Assembly: GCF_040537815.1 (NCBI RefSeq) | Contig: NZ_JBEWSZ010000002.1 | Span: forward strand, 248,001 to 312,000 | Direction: 5' to 3' | Source: Mesorhizobium shangrilense | GTDB taxonomy: Bacteria; Pseudomonadota; Alphaproteobacteria; Rhizobiales; Rhizobiaceae | Length of the DNA: 64,000 nt | Part shown: positions 57,820-64,000 of the stretch, one piece after another | How the letters are laid out: each line of letters starts with the position of its first letter | How positions within the stretch are numbered: position 1 is the stretch's first letter | Program-made: the position numbers and the translations under genes | Notes under the pieces: model-generated | Database searches by the model: none | What the model was told of the DNA's origin: nothing | Seen by the model: the letters and a program-made list of their open reading frames with translations, nothing else

Positions 57820-58554
57820 ATGGACGTTGTGAATTTCATCGAGGACGCTGCCGGCCGCGATTGGCTGATCTCCCCCCTTGAGGGGGAGATGGCCGCGCAG
57901 CGGCCAGAGGGGGTCGGTTCGACCGGATGCGACCTCCTGCGGCGGCTGGAGGTTGGTGCTTCACGCGCGGTGACCCCCTCTGTCGCCTTTGGCGACATCT
58001 CCCCCTCGAGGGGGGAGAGTGCCCGCGCCATTGCTATCGTCGCCGAAACCGCGGCCGATGTCGCGGCGCGTGAAGCGCTGCTGGACGAGGCCATGGGGCC
58101 GAAGCGCAAGACAAAGTCGTCCGAAAAGCTGCGGCGTGGCCGTAGGCCTTCGGAAGGCCTGGCCTTCGTCGCGCGCGACGCATCGGGCACTGTCATGGGC
58201 ACGGTGCGGCTGTGGGATGTGACGCTGGGCGAGGGCGGTCCGGCCGCCCTTCTGCTTGGCCCGCTCGCTGTCGATCCGTCGCTCAAGAACGCAGGCATAG
58301 GCTCGGCCTTGATGCGTCATGCGGTGGCCGAGGCGGCGCGGCTCGGCCATGGCGCCATCCTGCTGGTCGGCGATGCGCCCTACTATCAGCGCTTCGGCTT
58401 CTCCTCGCAAAAGACCGGTTCGCTCGCCATGCCCGGCCCCTATGAGCGGCATCGCCTGCTGGCGCTGGAACTTGTCGATGGCGCGCTGGAAGGCGCTCGC
58501 GGCACGCTGAAGGCGGCGGGGCGCAAGCTGAAGGCGCAGGTCGTCGCCGCCTGA
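57820..58554 (+). CDS. GNAT N-acetyltransferase carrying an in-frame palindromic insertion
   Basis: A 244-residue GNAT acetyltransferase. The catalytic core is intact: LLLGPLAVDPSLKNAGIGSALMRHAVAEA (acetyl-CoA loop), AILLVGDAPYYQRFGF, and GPYERHRLLALELVDGAL. Between residues 17 and 67 lies a 50-residue stretch (starting SPLEGEMAAQRPEG) encoded by a 150-bp palindromic element, an exact multiple of three, which keeps the reading frame. Without it the protein would be about 194 residues, closer to usual GNAT length, starting MDVVNFIEDAAGRDWLI-ARAIAIV. The substrate is unknown. Confidence 0.85.
   Translation: MDVVNFIEDAAGRDWLISPLEGEMAAQRPEGVGSTGCDLLRRLEVGASRAVTPSVAFGDISPSRGESARAIAIVAETAADVAAREALLDEAMGPKRKTKSSEKLRRGRRPSEGLAFVARDASGTVMGTVRLWDVTLGEGGPAALLLGPLAVDPSLKNAGIGSALMRHAVAEAARLGHGAILLVGDAPYYQRFGFSSQKTGSLAMPGPYERHRLLALELVDGALEGARGTLKAAGRKLKAQVVAA
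57869..58018. repeat. In-frame 150-bp nested palindromic element
   Basis: Two 46-base arms in opposite orientation (57869-57914 and 57973-58018) differ only in the second half-hairpin. Each arm contains ctcccccctt/cgagggggag and a second small stem (ggccgcgcagcggcc in one, gtcgccaaaggcgac in the other), followed by agaggggg. The 58-base centre holds acctcc/ggaggt. No stop codon occurs in the host frame. It resembles the in-frame palindromic elements described in Rickettsia proteins. Confidence 0.85.
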
Positions 58555-58586
58555 GACGTGATGTCCTGTACAGTGTCGCCTGAAAC

Positions 58587-58609
58587 AAAAACGCCGCCCG
58601 AAAGGCGGC
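58587..58609 (-). terminator. Rho-independent terminator of the porin gene
   Basis: On the minus strand gccgcc-tttcg-ggcggc is followed by GTTTTTG, 58 bases after the porin stop. An almost identical hairpin terminates the SCP2 gene at 59596. Confidence 0.8.
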
Positions 58610-58666
58610 CGCGCGAGGCCGGTTTCTGTGTACCAACGAGGGCGACCGTCGCCACTCCGCGACTGC

Positions 58667-59383
58667 CTAGAACTTATAAGTCAGCCCAATCCGAACGTCG
58701 TTCGTCTTCAAGTTGACGCGCGTTTCTTCCGATGAGAAGCCCGGTATGGCATATGTTGCGCTACCAAAATCGGTGTAGCGATATTCGATACGGGTCGTGA
58801 GGTGGTCTGTAAGGGCGTATTCCAAGCCGGCGCCGATCGTCCATCCAGTTTGTGTTTTGGAACCGGAAAGAGGGCCGGTGCCGCCGTAGCTGGGATCAAA
58901 TCCATATCGGCCAAAAGCCACGCCGCCCGTCACGTAGGGAAGAAACCGATCGATCGCATATCCAGCTCTCAGGCGCACCGAGCCGTTCCAAGTCATCTCG
59001 GCAGACGCCGAATTTCCCAGAGCATTCCCACCACTCGCAAAATGCAGAGGGTTTACGCTGCCTCTTATGCTGGCGAAATTGATGTCGCCTTCGACGCCGA
59101 GCACCGCATTGTTGTTGAATTGGTAGTTGTAGCCGGTGTGAAGCCCGCCCAAAAACCCACGTGGGTCAACATTTCCGTTCGCATCTACAGCACCCGTCGC
59201 CTTGAAGTAAGCGCCTCCCACCGAGTCACCCCACGCATACCCCGCCTGGGCGCCGACATAGCCGCCAGTCCAGTTGTACGTTGAAGCGATGGGAAGCTCA
59301 GTCACCAAGTCGGCAGCGTAGGCGGTGCCTGCCATGAGCGATACGAGCAATACAGCAGAACCTGCTATAGACGAAACGCGCAT
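58667..59383 (-). CDS. Omp25/Omp31-family outer-membrane protein
   Basis: A 238-residue outer-membrane beta-barrel with Sec signal (VLLVSLMAGTAYA-AD). The pattern NWTGGYVGAQAGYAWGDS, GGLHTGYNYQFNNNAVLGVEGDINFA, LRAGYAIDRFLPYVTGGVAFG and the ending VRIGLTYKF match the eight-stranded alphaproteobacterial Omp25/31 family. Single gene with its own terminator. The GC content is lower than its neighbours. It is a common surface antigen and permeability protein; the exact role is unknown. Confidence 0.93.
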   Translation of the reverse strand: MRVSSIAGSAVLLVSLMAGTAYAADLVTELPIASTYNWTGGYVGAQAGYAWGDSVGGAYFKATGAVDANGNVDPRGFLGGLHTGYNYQFNNNAVLGVEGDINFASIRGSVNPLHFASGGNALGNSASAEMTWNGSVRLRAGYAIDRFLPYVTGGVAFGRYGFDPSYGGTGPLSGSKTQTGWTIGAGLEYALTDHLTTRIEYRYTDFGSATYAIPGFSSEETRVNLKTNDVRIGLTYKF

Positions 59384-59595
59384 GCCCCAAACCCTTCCCG
59401 CATAAAGCCCTCAAGCCTTCTAGCGGAACAGTCGTCTTTCATCTGTAATATTCTTGCCACATTTAAGCGAAAACGAATGTGCTCCTCAGCGAGGCGGCAC
59501 GCTCCTGAAGCCGAGCGGGCCGTTTAAGCCATAGCGGCAACGGTACTCGTTATGCAGGCTTGTTTTGGTATCAACTAAAACAACACCTTGATGAC

Positions 59596-59625
59596 AAAAA
59601 ACGCCGCCCGAAAGGCGGCGCTTTT
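59596..59625 (-). terminator. Rho-independent terminator of the SCP2 gene (two-way)
   Basis: A cgccgcc/ggcggcg stem with a short loop, flanked by a run of A on one side and T on the other, lies 16 bases after the SCP2 stop. It would also end transcripts in the other direction. The rest of the 258-base gap 59384-59641 holds only the porin promoter. Confidence 0.8.
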
Positions 59626-59641
59626 TCCGGTCTGATTGGCG

Positions 59642-59926
59642 TCAGCCGATCAACTGGCTGAGCGCCATGGCGACGCTCATGTCGCCCTCGACCTTTATCT
59701 TGCCCGTCATGAACGCCATGGTCGGGTTGAGATCGCCGGCGATGAGCGATTCGAGATCGTCGAGCGATAGCTTGATCGTGCAGTCGGCCGGTGCATCGGT
59801 GGTCGATACCGTCCCGCCGCCGATGACGATGACGCCATCGCTGCCGGTGTCGAACTTCACGGAACGATCGAATCCGGCGCTCGCCACGCGCGAGCTGATC
59901 TTGTCGGCAATATCCTGAACGCTCAT
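59642..59926 (-). CDS. SCP2 sterol-binding domain protein
   Basis: A 94-residue single-domain lipid-binding protein. Start ATG 59926 (MSVQDIADKI) has a perfect AAGGAG site 7 bases upstream. The core (CTIKLSLDDLESLIAGDLNPTMAFMTGKIKVEGDMSVAMAL) is the C-terminal half of SCP2/UbiJ-like domains. Probably carries fatty acyl or sterol-like ligands. An ACGT-TT-ACGT palindrome lies about 110-130 bases upstream and may be its operator. Confidence 0.9.
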   Translation of the reverse strand: MSVQDIADKISSRVASAGFDRSVKFDTGSDGVIVIGGGTVSTTDAPADCTIKLSLDDLESLIAGDLNPTMAFMTGKIKVEGDMSVAMALSQLIG

Positions 59927-60033
59927 GGCGGATCTCCTTATCTCGTTGGATCTGTCGAGCATTGGCGCTTCGGACTGTCCAAAATCACCGTGCTGCGCAT
60001 TTTCGCGATCAATTTCGCTGGGGCATTTAGCTG

Positions 60034-60057
60034 CGCGTTGACGTTTACGTCAACGCG
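60034..60057. promoter_or_regulatory. Candidate MerR-type (LiuR-like) operator
   Basis: A perfect 11-bp inverted repeat cgcgttgacgt-tt-acgtcaacgcg in the 185-base gap upstream of the SCP2 gene. It contains TTGACGT-TT-ACGTCAA, close to the LiuR binding motif of alphaproteobacteria (regulator of branched-chain amino acid and lipid breakdown), as I remember it. Confidence 0.5.
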
Positions 60058-60111
60058 AAACCCGGTTCCATGGATGGGTTTTATCGACGCAGCCGAACAG
60101 GCTGGGCGCGG

Positions 60112-60633
60112 TCAATGCGCTGCGGCAGGCTTGGCCGTTTCGGGTGCTATCCCCGCAGCGTCCTGCCGGCGGCGCAGCCAGTTGTTGCGGATTTCGTCCT
60201 TGGACAGGAAGTTGAGCTGATCGATCAGCACCTCGTGCACAAGATTGGTGCCGACGCGGGCGTTGATGGTGTCGCGGATGGCGGCACGGAAGGCGTCGAG
60301 GTCGATCGTTGCCTTCTTGGTGAAGTCGATCTGCGGGTTGGAATAGAGGAAGCTGTAGACCTGATCGGTGATCAGCGCGTCGGCGGGGATGGACAGCTTC
60401 TTCATCTCGCCGGGCTCGACGGTATAGACGAGCTTGGTCAGGAAATAGCCGTCGATCTTGGCATTATGGATGAGCGGTACCGAGATGATGTCGGTCTTGA
60501 CGTAGTCCAGCCCGCCCAGCATCGGCTTGGGCGTCTCGCCCTCGCCACGCGCGCCGGCTGCCTGGAATGAATAGAACACCGCGCCGAGCGTGGCGGCGCA
60601 GATCCAGATGGCGGCGGCTATGAATTTGATCAT
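60112..60633 (-). CDS. Membrane protein of a flagellar accessory cluster (FliL-like position)
   Basis: A 173-residue protein with one N-terminal transmembrane helix (IAAAIWICAATLGAVFYSF) and a periplasmic domain (DYVKTDIISVPLIHNAKIDGYFLTKLVYTVEPGEM, IRDTINARVGTNLVHEVLIDQLNFLSKDEIRNNW). The periplasmic pattern resembles FliL-like or other flagellar-assembly membrane proteins of rhizobia, but I cannot name it with certainty. It follows the FlgN-like and CheL-like genes on the same strand. The start ATG 60633 has AGGG about 7 bases upstream. Confidence 0.65.
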   Translation of the reverse strand: MIKFIAAAIWICAATLGAVFYSFQAAGARGEGETPKPMLGGLDYVKTDIISVPLIHNAKIDGYFLTKLVYTVEPGEMKKLSIPADALITDQVYSFLYSNPQIDFTKKATIDLDAFRAAIRDTINARVGTNLVHEVLIDQLNFLSKDEIRNNWLRRRQDAAGIAPETAKPAAAH

Positions 60634-60703
60634 TCCCAGGCCCTAGGTCTGGCGGAACCCGAAATGGCTCCGTTTCCATGTCCAGGCATGATCCTTGTGG
60701 CGA

Positions 60704-61129
60704 TCATGCCCTGGCCCAGCCGAACTCGAGAGCCGAATAAGTGCCATCGGCTTCCGAACGCTGAATGGCATTCTTCAGCAGGGTTGCGACCTCGTTGACC
60801 GCGTTGAGGTGAGCGAGGATAGCCGCCTCGTTCCTGGCCAGCTTCTGGCGCAGTCGCGTCAGGCCCTCGCGGTGCTGTTCCAGGAACTCGGCTTCGCTGC
60901 CGCCCTTCATGGCGCGGGTCAGTTCGTATAGATAGCGGCTCTTGCGGGCATTGGACGCCTTGAGGTCATAGCTGGTGTCATTGCGCAGCCCCGCCGTTTC
61001 CTCGTCGATCGCCTGCTCGATGCGGCCGATGATGGCGGCGAGGTTTCCGGGCCGCGCGAACGGAATGGGCGCTTCCGAAGCGATCGTTCGTGCTGGCAGG
61101 TTGGAGGCGAGTTCCGATTTTTCGGCCAT
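60704..61129 (-). CDS. FlgN-like flagellar export chaperone candidate
   Basis: A 141-residue largely helical protein: LAAIIGRIEQAIDEETAGLRNDTSYDLKASNARKSRYLYELTRAMKG then a coiled-coil-like C-terminal half. The arrangement (short helical protein right after a CheL-like gene) matches the rhizobial FlgN-like proteins of flagellar clusters. AGGA lies 7 bases before ATG 61129. The hook-filament chaperone role is inferred from position and helical character, not from a clear motif. Confidence 0.65.
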   Translation of the reverse strand: MAEKSELASNLPARTIASEAPIPFARPGNLAAIIGRIEQAIDEETAGLRNDTSYDLKASNARKSRYLYELTRAMKGGSEAEFLEQHREGLTRLRQKLARNEAAILAHLNAVNEVATLLKNAIQRSEADGTYSALEFGWARA

Positions 61130-61141
61130 GATAATCCTGGT

Positions 61142-61711
61142 CTAAATCTTGATGTCGGTTCTGATGGTCGTTTCGTCGCCGGTGATCGACTTCGCGGCCT
61201 TGCGCTGCAATTCGTGCACCAGCGAGGTCGACAGGCTGGTCTGCTGGTCGATCTCGGTCTTTTCCGGTCCGCCCGAAACCGGGCCGATCGGCACCTTGCG
61301 CTTGCCGTCGAGATAGTGGTCGGCCAATAGCGACTTGGCGATGCCGATGCCGCCGCGGTCGGCCATGACGTCGGCGACGCGTTCGGCAAGCTGCGATTTC
61401 CACATGTCGCCGGCCAGGCCCTTGCCGTAGACGCCTTCGGTGTCCTTGGGTAGCATGTTCTGGATGAAGGTCTGCAGCACCATGGCCTCGAAATGCTTGA
61501 ACTTCTTGGCAGGGTCTGTGCCGGTGGCCTTGTCAGCCGTGGCGCGCGAAAGGATGGAACCGGCATTGACCGAGCTGGCGGTGTCGACCGAAAAGGTGCC
61601 GACAGGACCGCCGGCCCGCTTGGCCAACGCCGTGCGGGCAGCCTCGATGTCCGCCGGCTCGACAGCGCGGGCAACATCCAGAACGATGTCGCTGGGTGGA
61701 GAGATCGCCAA
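61142..61711 (-). CDS. Rod-binding protein/CheL-like chemotactic signal-response protein
   Basis: A 189-residue protein of the FlgJ N-terminal/rod-binding family: KKFKHFEAMVLQTFIQNMLPKDTEGVYGKGLAGDMWKSQLAERVADVMADRGGIGIAKSLL is the typical FlgJ rod-cap segment, without the muramidase domain. Start taken as TTG 61711 (MAISPPSDIVLDVARA), because rhizobial CheL proteins begin with this peptide; the ATG at 61750 adds 13 unusual residues with a ribosome site too close to it. It is first of a minus-strand trio. The rest of the flagellar locus is not in this window. Confidence 0.85.
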   Translation of the reverse strand: MAISPPSDIVLDVARAVEPADIEAARTALAKRAGGPVGTFSVDTASSVNAGSILSRATADKATGTDPAKKFKHFEAMVLQTFIQNMLPKDTEGVYGKGLAGDMWKSQLAERVADVMADRGGIGIAKSLLADHYLDGKRKVPIGPVSGGPEKTEIDQQTSLSTSLVHELQRKAAKSITGDETTIRTDIKI

Positions 61712-61828
61712 GAAGGTTCGCCCTTTTGTCGTTTCCTTGACCTGAACCATGCCTCAGCAAGCTTGTGGCAGGCTTGCCAGCACGAAACCGTGTTCGGACC
61801 CGTTTCCAGGAGACCGCCCACGGACGTT

Positions 61829-62752
61829 TCAGCCGATTGCGGGAAATCCGCTTTGCCAGTGTCCGTTGGGGACGGTGACTTCGCGCATGAAATCGACGAA
61901 GGCGCGTACGGTGGCGGAGAGCTCGCGTTTGCTCGGGAAGAGGAGATTGACCTCGATGGGCGCGATTGCCCAGTCGGCGAGCAGACGGACGAGGCGCCCT
62001 TGCGCGAAATCATCGAGGCAGAGATAGGTCGACAAGACACCCACGCCGGCGCCGTTTCGCACGAGCTGGTGGATGGTCAGCGCATCATTGACGCTGACCC
62101 GATTGCGCACATCGACAGTGGCTCGCTCGTCGCCGCGTTGAAAGTGCCAGGTCCGGGTTCGGCCGTCGCCGCGCGGCATTTCCATGCATTCATGCCCGGC
62201 CAGATCGATGGGGGTCAGCGGTGTGCCGCGCCGGCGCAGATAGTCGGGCGAGGCTGCGAGGCAGCGGGGCACGTTGCCCAGACGCGTCGCCACCAGTGCG
62301 GAATCGGGCAGCGGACCCATGCGAATGGCGACATCGACCCGATCCGCGATGAGGTCGAGGTCGCGGCTCGTCAGGTCGAGCGACACGTCGATGTTCGGGA
62401 AGCGGGCGAGGAATTCCGGCAGGTGACGCGACAGGACATTGATGCCGAAGCCGATGCCCGCGCTGATGCGCAACAGGCCGCGCGGTTCGCCGGCCAGGCT
62501 CTCGACATAGGCAACAGTTTCATCGACCCGCGACATCAGGTCGATGCAGCGCGCCTGCAACGCCTCGCCGGCGGCGGTCAGAATGACCGTGCGGGTGGTG
62601 CGCTGAAACAACCGCGCGCCCAGCACCTGCTCCAGCCGGGCGACGTTGCGGCTGACCGTCGACTTCGGCAGGCCCAGCGCGCGCGCCGCGACCGAGAAGC
62701 TGCTGGTCGCCGCCACCTTTTCGAACACGCGAAGGTCGTTGAGATCGATCAC
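61829..62752 (-). CDS. LysR-family transcriptional regulator
   Basis: A 307-residue LysR protein: helix-turn-helix DLNDLRVFEKVAATSSFSVAARALGLPKSTVSRNVARLEQ and effector domain with the RLGNVPRCLAASPDYLRRRGTP block. It is divergent from the cupin gene (147 bases apart) and probably regulates the cupin-esterase operon. The flagellar gene trio downstream is 117 bases away on the same strand but need not be in the same unit. Confidence 0.93.
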   Translation of the reverse strand: MIDLNDLRVFEKVAATSSFSVAARALGLPKSTVSRNVARLEQVLGARLFQRTTRTVILTAAGEALQARCIDLMSRVDETVAYVESLAGEPRGLLRISAGIGFGINVLSRHLPEFLARFPNIDVSLDLTSRDLDLIADRVDVAIRMGPLPDSALVATRLGNVPRCLAASPDYLRRRGTPLTPIDLAGHECMEMPRGDGRTRTWHFQRGDERATVDVRNRVSVNDALTIHQLVRNGAGVGVLSTYLCLDDFAQGRLVRLLADWAIAPIEVNLLFPSKRELSATVRAFVDFMREVTVPNGHWQSGFPAIG

Positions 62753-62823
62753 GACGGGACTGTTCCACCAGCGGGACAGTGAGTCCAGCCAGTCGAACGA
62801 GCTTTTTGCTGCTTCGCCATTAG

Positions 62824-62845
62824 CTAGGTGTCAGCTGCTTGCTAG
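62824..62845. promoter_or_regulatory. Symmetric site in the LysR-cupin divergent promoter
   Basis: CTAG-GTGT-CAGCTG-CTTG-CTAG has twofold symmetry at its ends and centre. It lies between the divergent LysR and cupin genes and could be the regulator's operator. A guess from position and symmetry only. Confidence 0.3.
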
Positions 62846-62899
62846 TGTCGCGGTGAGCCAATCGCCCCCCGCATCAGTTACCTCACCAAGGAGATTACA

Positions 62900-63418
62900 A
62901 TGCCTGAATTCAAGATCCCCGCGGACGATCCCGGTCGCCAGCTGTCGGTGGTCGATCCCGATGATCCGTCCCTGTCGCACTTAGCGGTGGTGGGTGACAC
63001 CTACACGGTCCTGCTTTCCGGCGAGCAGACCGGCGGACGCTTCTGCCTGATCGACATGAAGGTTCCCGATGACGGCGGCCCCGGCCCGCACCGGCATGAT
63101 TTCGAGGAGATGTTCCATCTGCTTGAAGGCGAGATCGAGTTCACCTTCCGTGGCAAGAAGCTGGTGGCGAAGGCCGGCATGACGGTGAACATCCCCGCGA
63201 ACGCGCCGCATTCCTTCAAGAATGTCTCGGGTGCCGATGTGCGCATGCTGTGCATGTGCGCTCCGGCCGGCCAGGAGGTGTTCTTCGCCAAGGTCGGCAC
63301 GCCCGTCGAAAGCCGCAGCGCCGCAGCGCCGGAGCTGACGAAGGACGAGTTCGGCGCGTTCATCGCGAAAGCGGCTGCGCTCGCACCGGAGTTCCGCACC
63401 GAGCTGCTCAAGCCCTAG
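62900..63418 (+). CDS. Cupin domain protein
   Basis: A 172-residue single-domain cupin with the metal-binding motif GPHRHDFEEMFHLLEGEIEF (His-X-His and Glu) and the second motif IPANAPHSFKNVS. AAGGAG lies 6-7 bases before ATG 62900. It might be a dioxygenase, isomerase or storage-like protein; the reaction cannot be told. It is followed by an esterase gene 29 bases later, in one operon, and is divergent from LysR. Confidence 0.88.
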   Translation: MPEFKIPADDPGRQLSVVDPDDPSLSHLAVVGDTYTVLLSGEQTGGRFCLIDMKVPDDGGPGPHRHDFEEMFHLLEGEIEFTFRGKKLVAKAGMTVNIPANAPHSFKNVSGADVRMLCMCAPAGQEVFFAKVGTPVESRSAAAPELTKDEFGAFIAKAAALAPEFRTELLKP

Positions 63419-63447
63419 GGCTGTAACCCGAACCGAGTGAGGCTGTC

Positions 63448-64000
63448 ATGAGCGTCGAAACACATCCGGAAAGCCCCGGCGACCACGCGGCAATGCAGGC
63501 GATGCGCGAGATGCTGGCTGGGCTGCCCACGCTGGAATTCGCGCCGCAATCGCGACAGGCCTTCAACGAACTGATGGAGCAGACGCCGGCCGCTGACGGC
63601 GTCAGCTTCGAGGCGGCAACCGTGGGGACGGTGGCGGGCTGGTGGTGCCGGCCCGCGGCCAGCGAAAAAGGTGCCGCGATCCTCTATTTTCACGGCGGGG
63701 CCTATGTGCTGGGCTCGGCCATTGCGCATCGCCATTTCGTCAGCCAGATAGTGAAGCGTGCCAGCGTGCCGGCATTCCTGCCCGACTATCGGCTGGCGCC
63801 CGAACATGTATTTCCTGCAGCGGTCGAGGACGCGCAAAGCGCTTTTGCCGGCCTTGTCGAGACTGGATACGAAACGATCGCGCTTGCTGGCGACTCGGCC
63901 GGCGGCGGGCTTGCGCTGTCGCTGCTGGCCCTGGTGACGGCGAAGGCCACGCAGGGCAAGGGTGTCATGCCGCGTTGCGCCGCCCTGATGTCGCCGTGGA
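63448..64000 (+). CDS. Alpha/beta hydrolase (hormone-sensitive lipase-type esterase), 3' end outside window
   Basis: 184 residues of an esterase are visible before the window ends. The oxyanion motif FHGGAYVLGSA and nucleophile GDSAGGG mark family IV (HSL-like) esterases, which hydrolyse short acyl esters. The ATG 63448 start has AGG 5 bases upstream. It is second in the cupin operon. The catalytic Asp and His would lie beyond the window. Confidence 0.88.
   Translation, partial: MSVETHPESPGDHAAMQAMREMLAGLPTLEFAPQSRQAFNELMEQTPAADGVSFEAATVGTVAGWWCRPAASEKGAAILYFHGGAYVLGSAIAHRHFVSQIVKRASVPAFLPDYRLAPEHVFPAAVEDAQSAFAGLVETGYETIALAGDSAGGGLALSLLALVTAKATQGKGVMPRCAALMSPW

Overview
This window looks like chromosomal DNA of a rhizobial alphaproteobacterium (order Hyphomicrobiales), most likely Mesorhizobium or a close relative. 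The evidence is the high G+C content, the gene set (glutamate synthase GltBD, a Brucella-type Omp10 lipoprotein, an Omp25/31-type porin, homospermidine synthase, a CheL-type rod-binding protein), a CtrA-type TTAA-N7-TTAA site, and dispersed palindromic elements of the kind common in rhizobial genomes. I see no insertion sequence, prophage, integrase, tRNA, rRNA or CRISPR array. Most genes are intact and ordinary. The two end genes (gltB and an esterase) are cut by the window.

Layout. 1-6.2 kb: gltB and gltD. 6.3-10.9 kb: a three-gene minus-strand operon (quinone-oxidoreductase-like protein, 2-oxopent-4-enoate hydratase-like protein, Tat-exported solute-binding protein) divergent from a LysR regulator. 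10.9-14.8 kb: a DUF459 SGNH protein, an MltB-type lytic transglycosylase and galU. 14.8-22.8 kb: a cell-surface region with a long AT-richer leader, a large repeat-built autotransporter, a TIGR03032-type protein and an outer-membrane barrel protein. 23-28 kb: arabinose-5-phosphate isomerase, an NfeD/slipin pair, a FAD oxidoreductase and ferrochelatase. 28-36.3 kb: a 5'-nucleotidase with a LysM tail, Omp10, homospermidine synthase, a DUF3445 protein, PabC/PabB, and a membrane-anchored Ala/Lys/Pro-rich helix-hairpin-helix protein. 36.7-43 kb: oligoendopeptidase F, an NtrC-type response regulator, a DUF882 peptidase and a tiny His-rich secreted protein. 43-51.8 kb: eda, trhO, small enzymes, a candidate small RNA, an aminotransferase, two GNAT-type or transport genes and a D-erythronate dehydrogenase-like gene. 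52-57.7 kb: a Ni/Co exporter with its DUF1007 partner, LysR plus amidase, and ornithine decarboxylase behind a structured leader. 57.8-64 kb: a GNAT gene carrying an in-frame palindromic element, a porin, an SCP2 protein, three stand-alone flagellar accessory genes, and LysR/cupin/esterase.

How the genes work together. GltBD assimilate ammonium. Ornithine decarboxylase and homospermidine synthase together give putrescine and then sym-homospermidine, the usual rhizobial polyamine. GalU, the isomerase, the transglycosylase, the DUF882 peptidase, Omp10 and the barrels serve the envelope. The CDF exporter and the NicO exporter serve metal efflux.

Most interesting items: (1) a candidate small RNA at about 46265-46335 with a CCTCCTCCC anti-Shine-Dalgarno loop, an upstream CtrA-type box and its own terminator; (2) a 150-bp palindromic element inserted exactly in frame in a GNAT acetyltransferase gene; (3) dispersed repeats whose first three bases are the stop codon of the preceding gene, seen twice; (4) an ACGT-TT-ACGT palindrome in front of the SCP2 gene; (5) unusual domain fusions (5'-nucleotidase-LysM; transmembrane/H1-like linker/HhH). 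All family names are from reading the sequence and memory; no database search was run.
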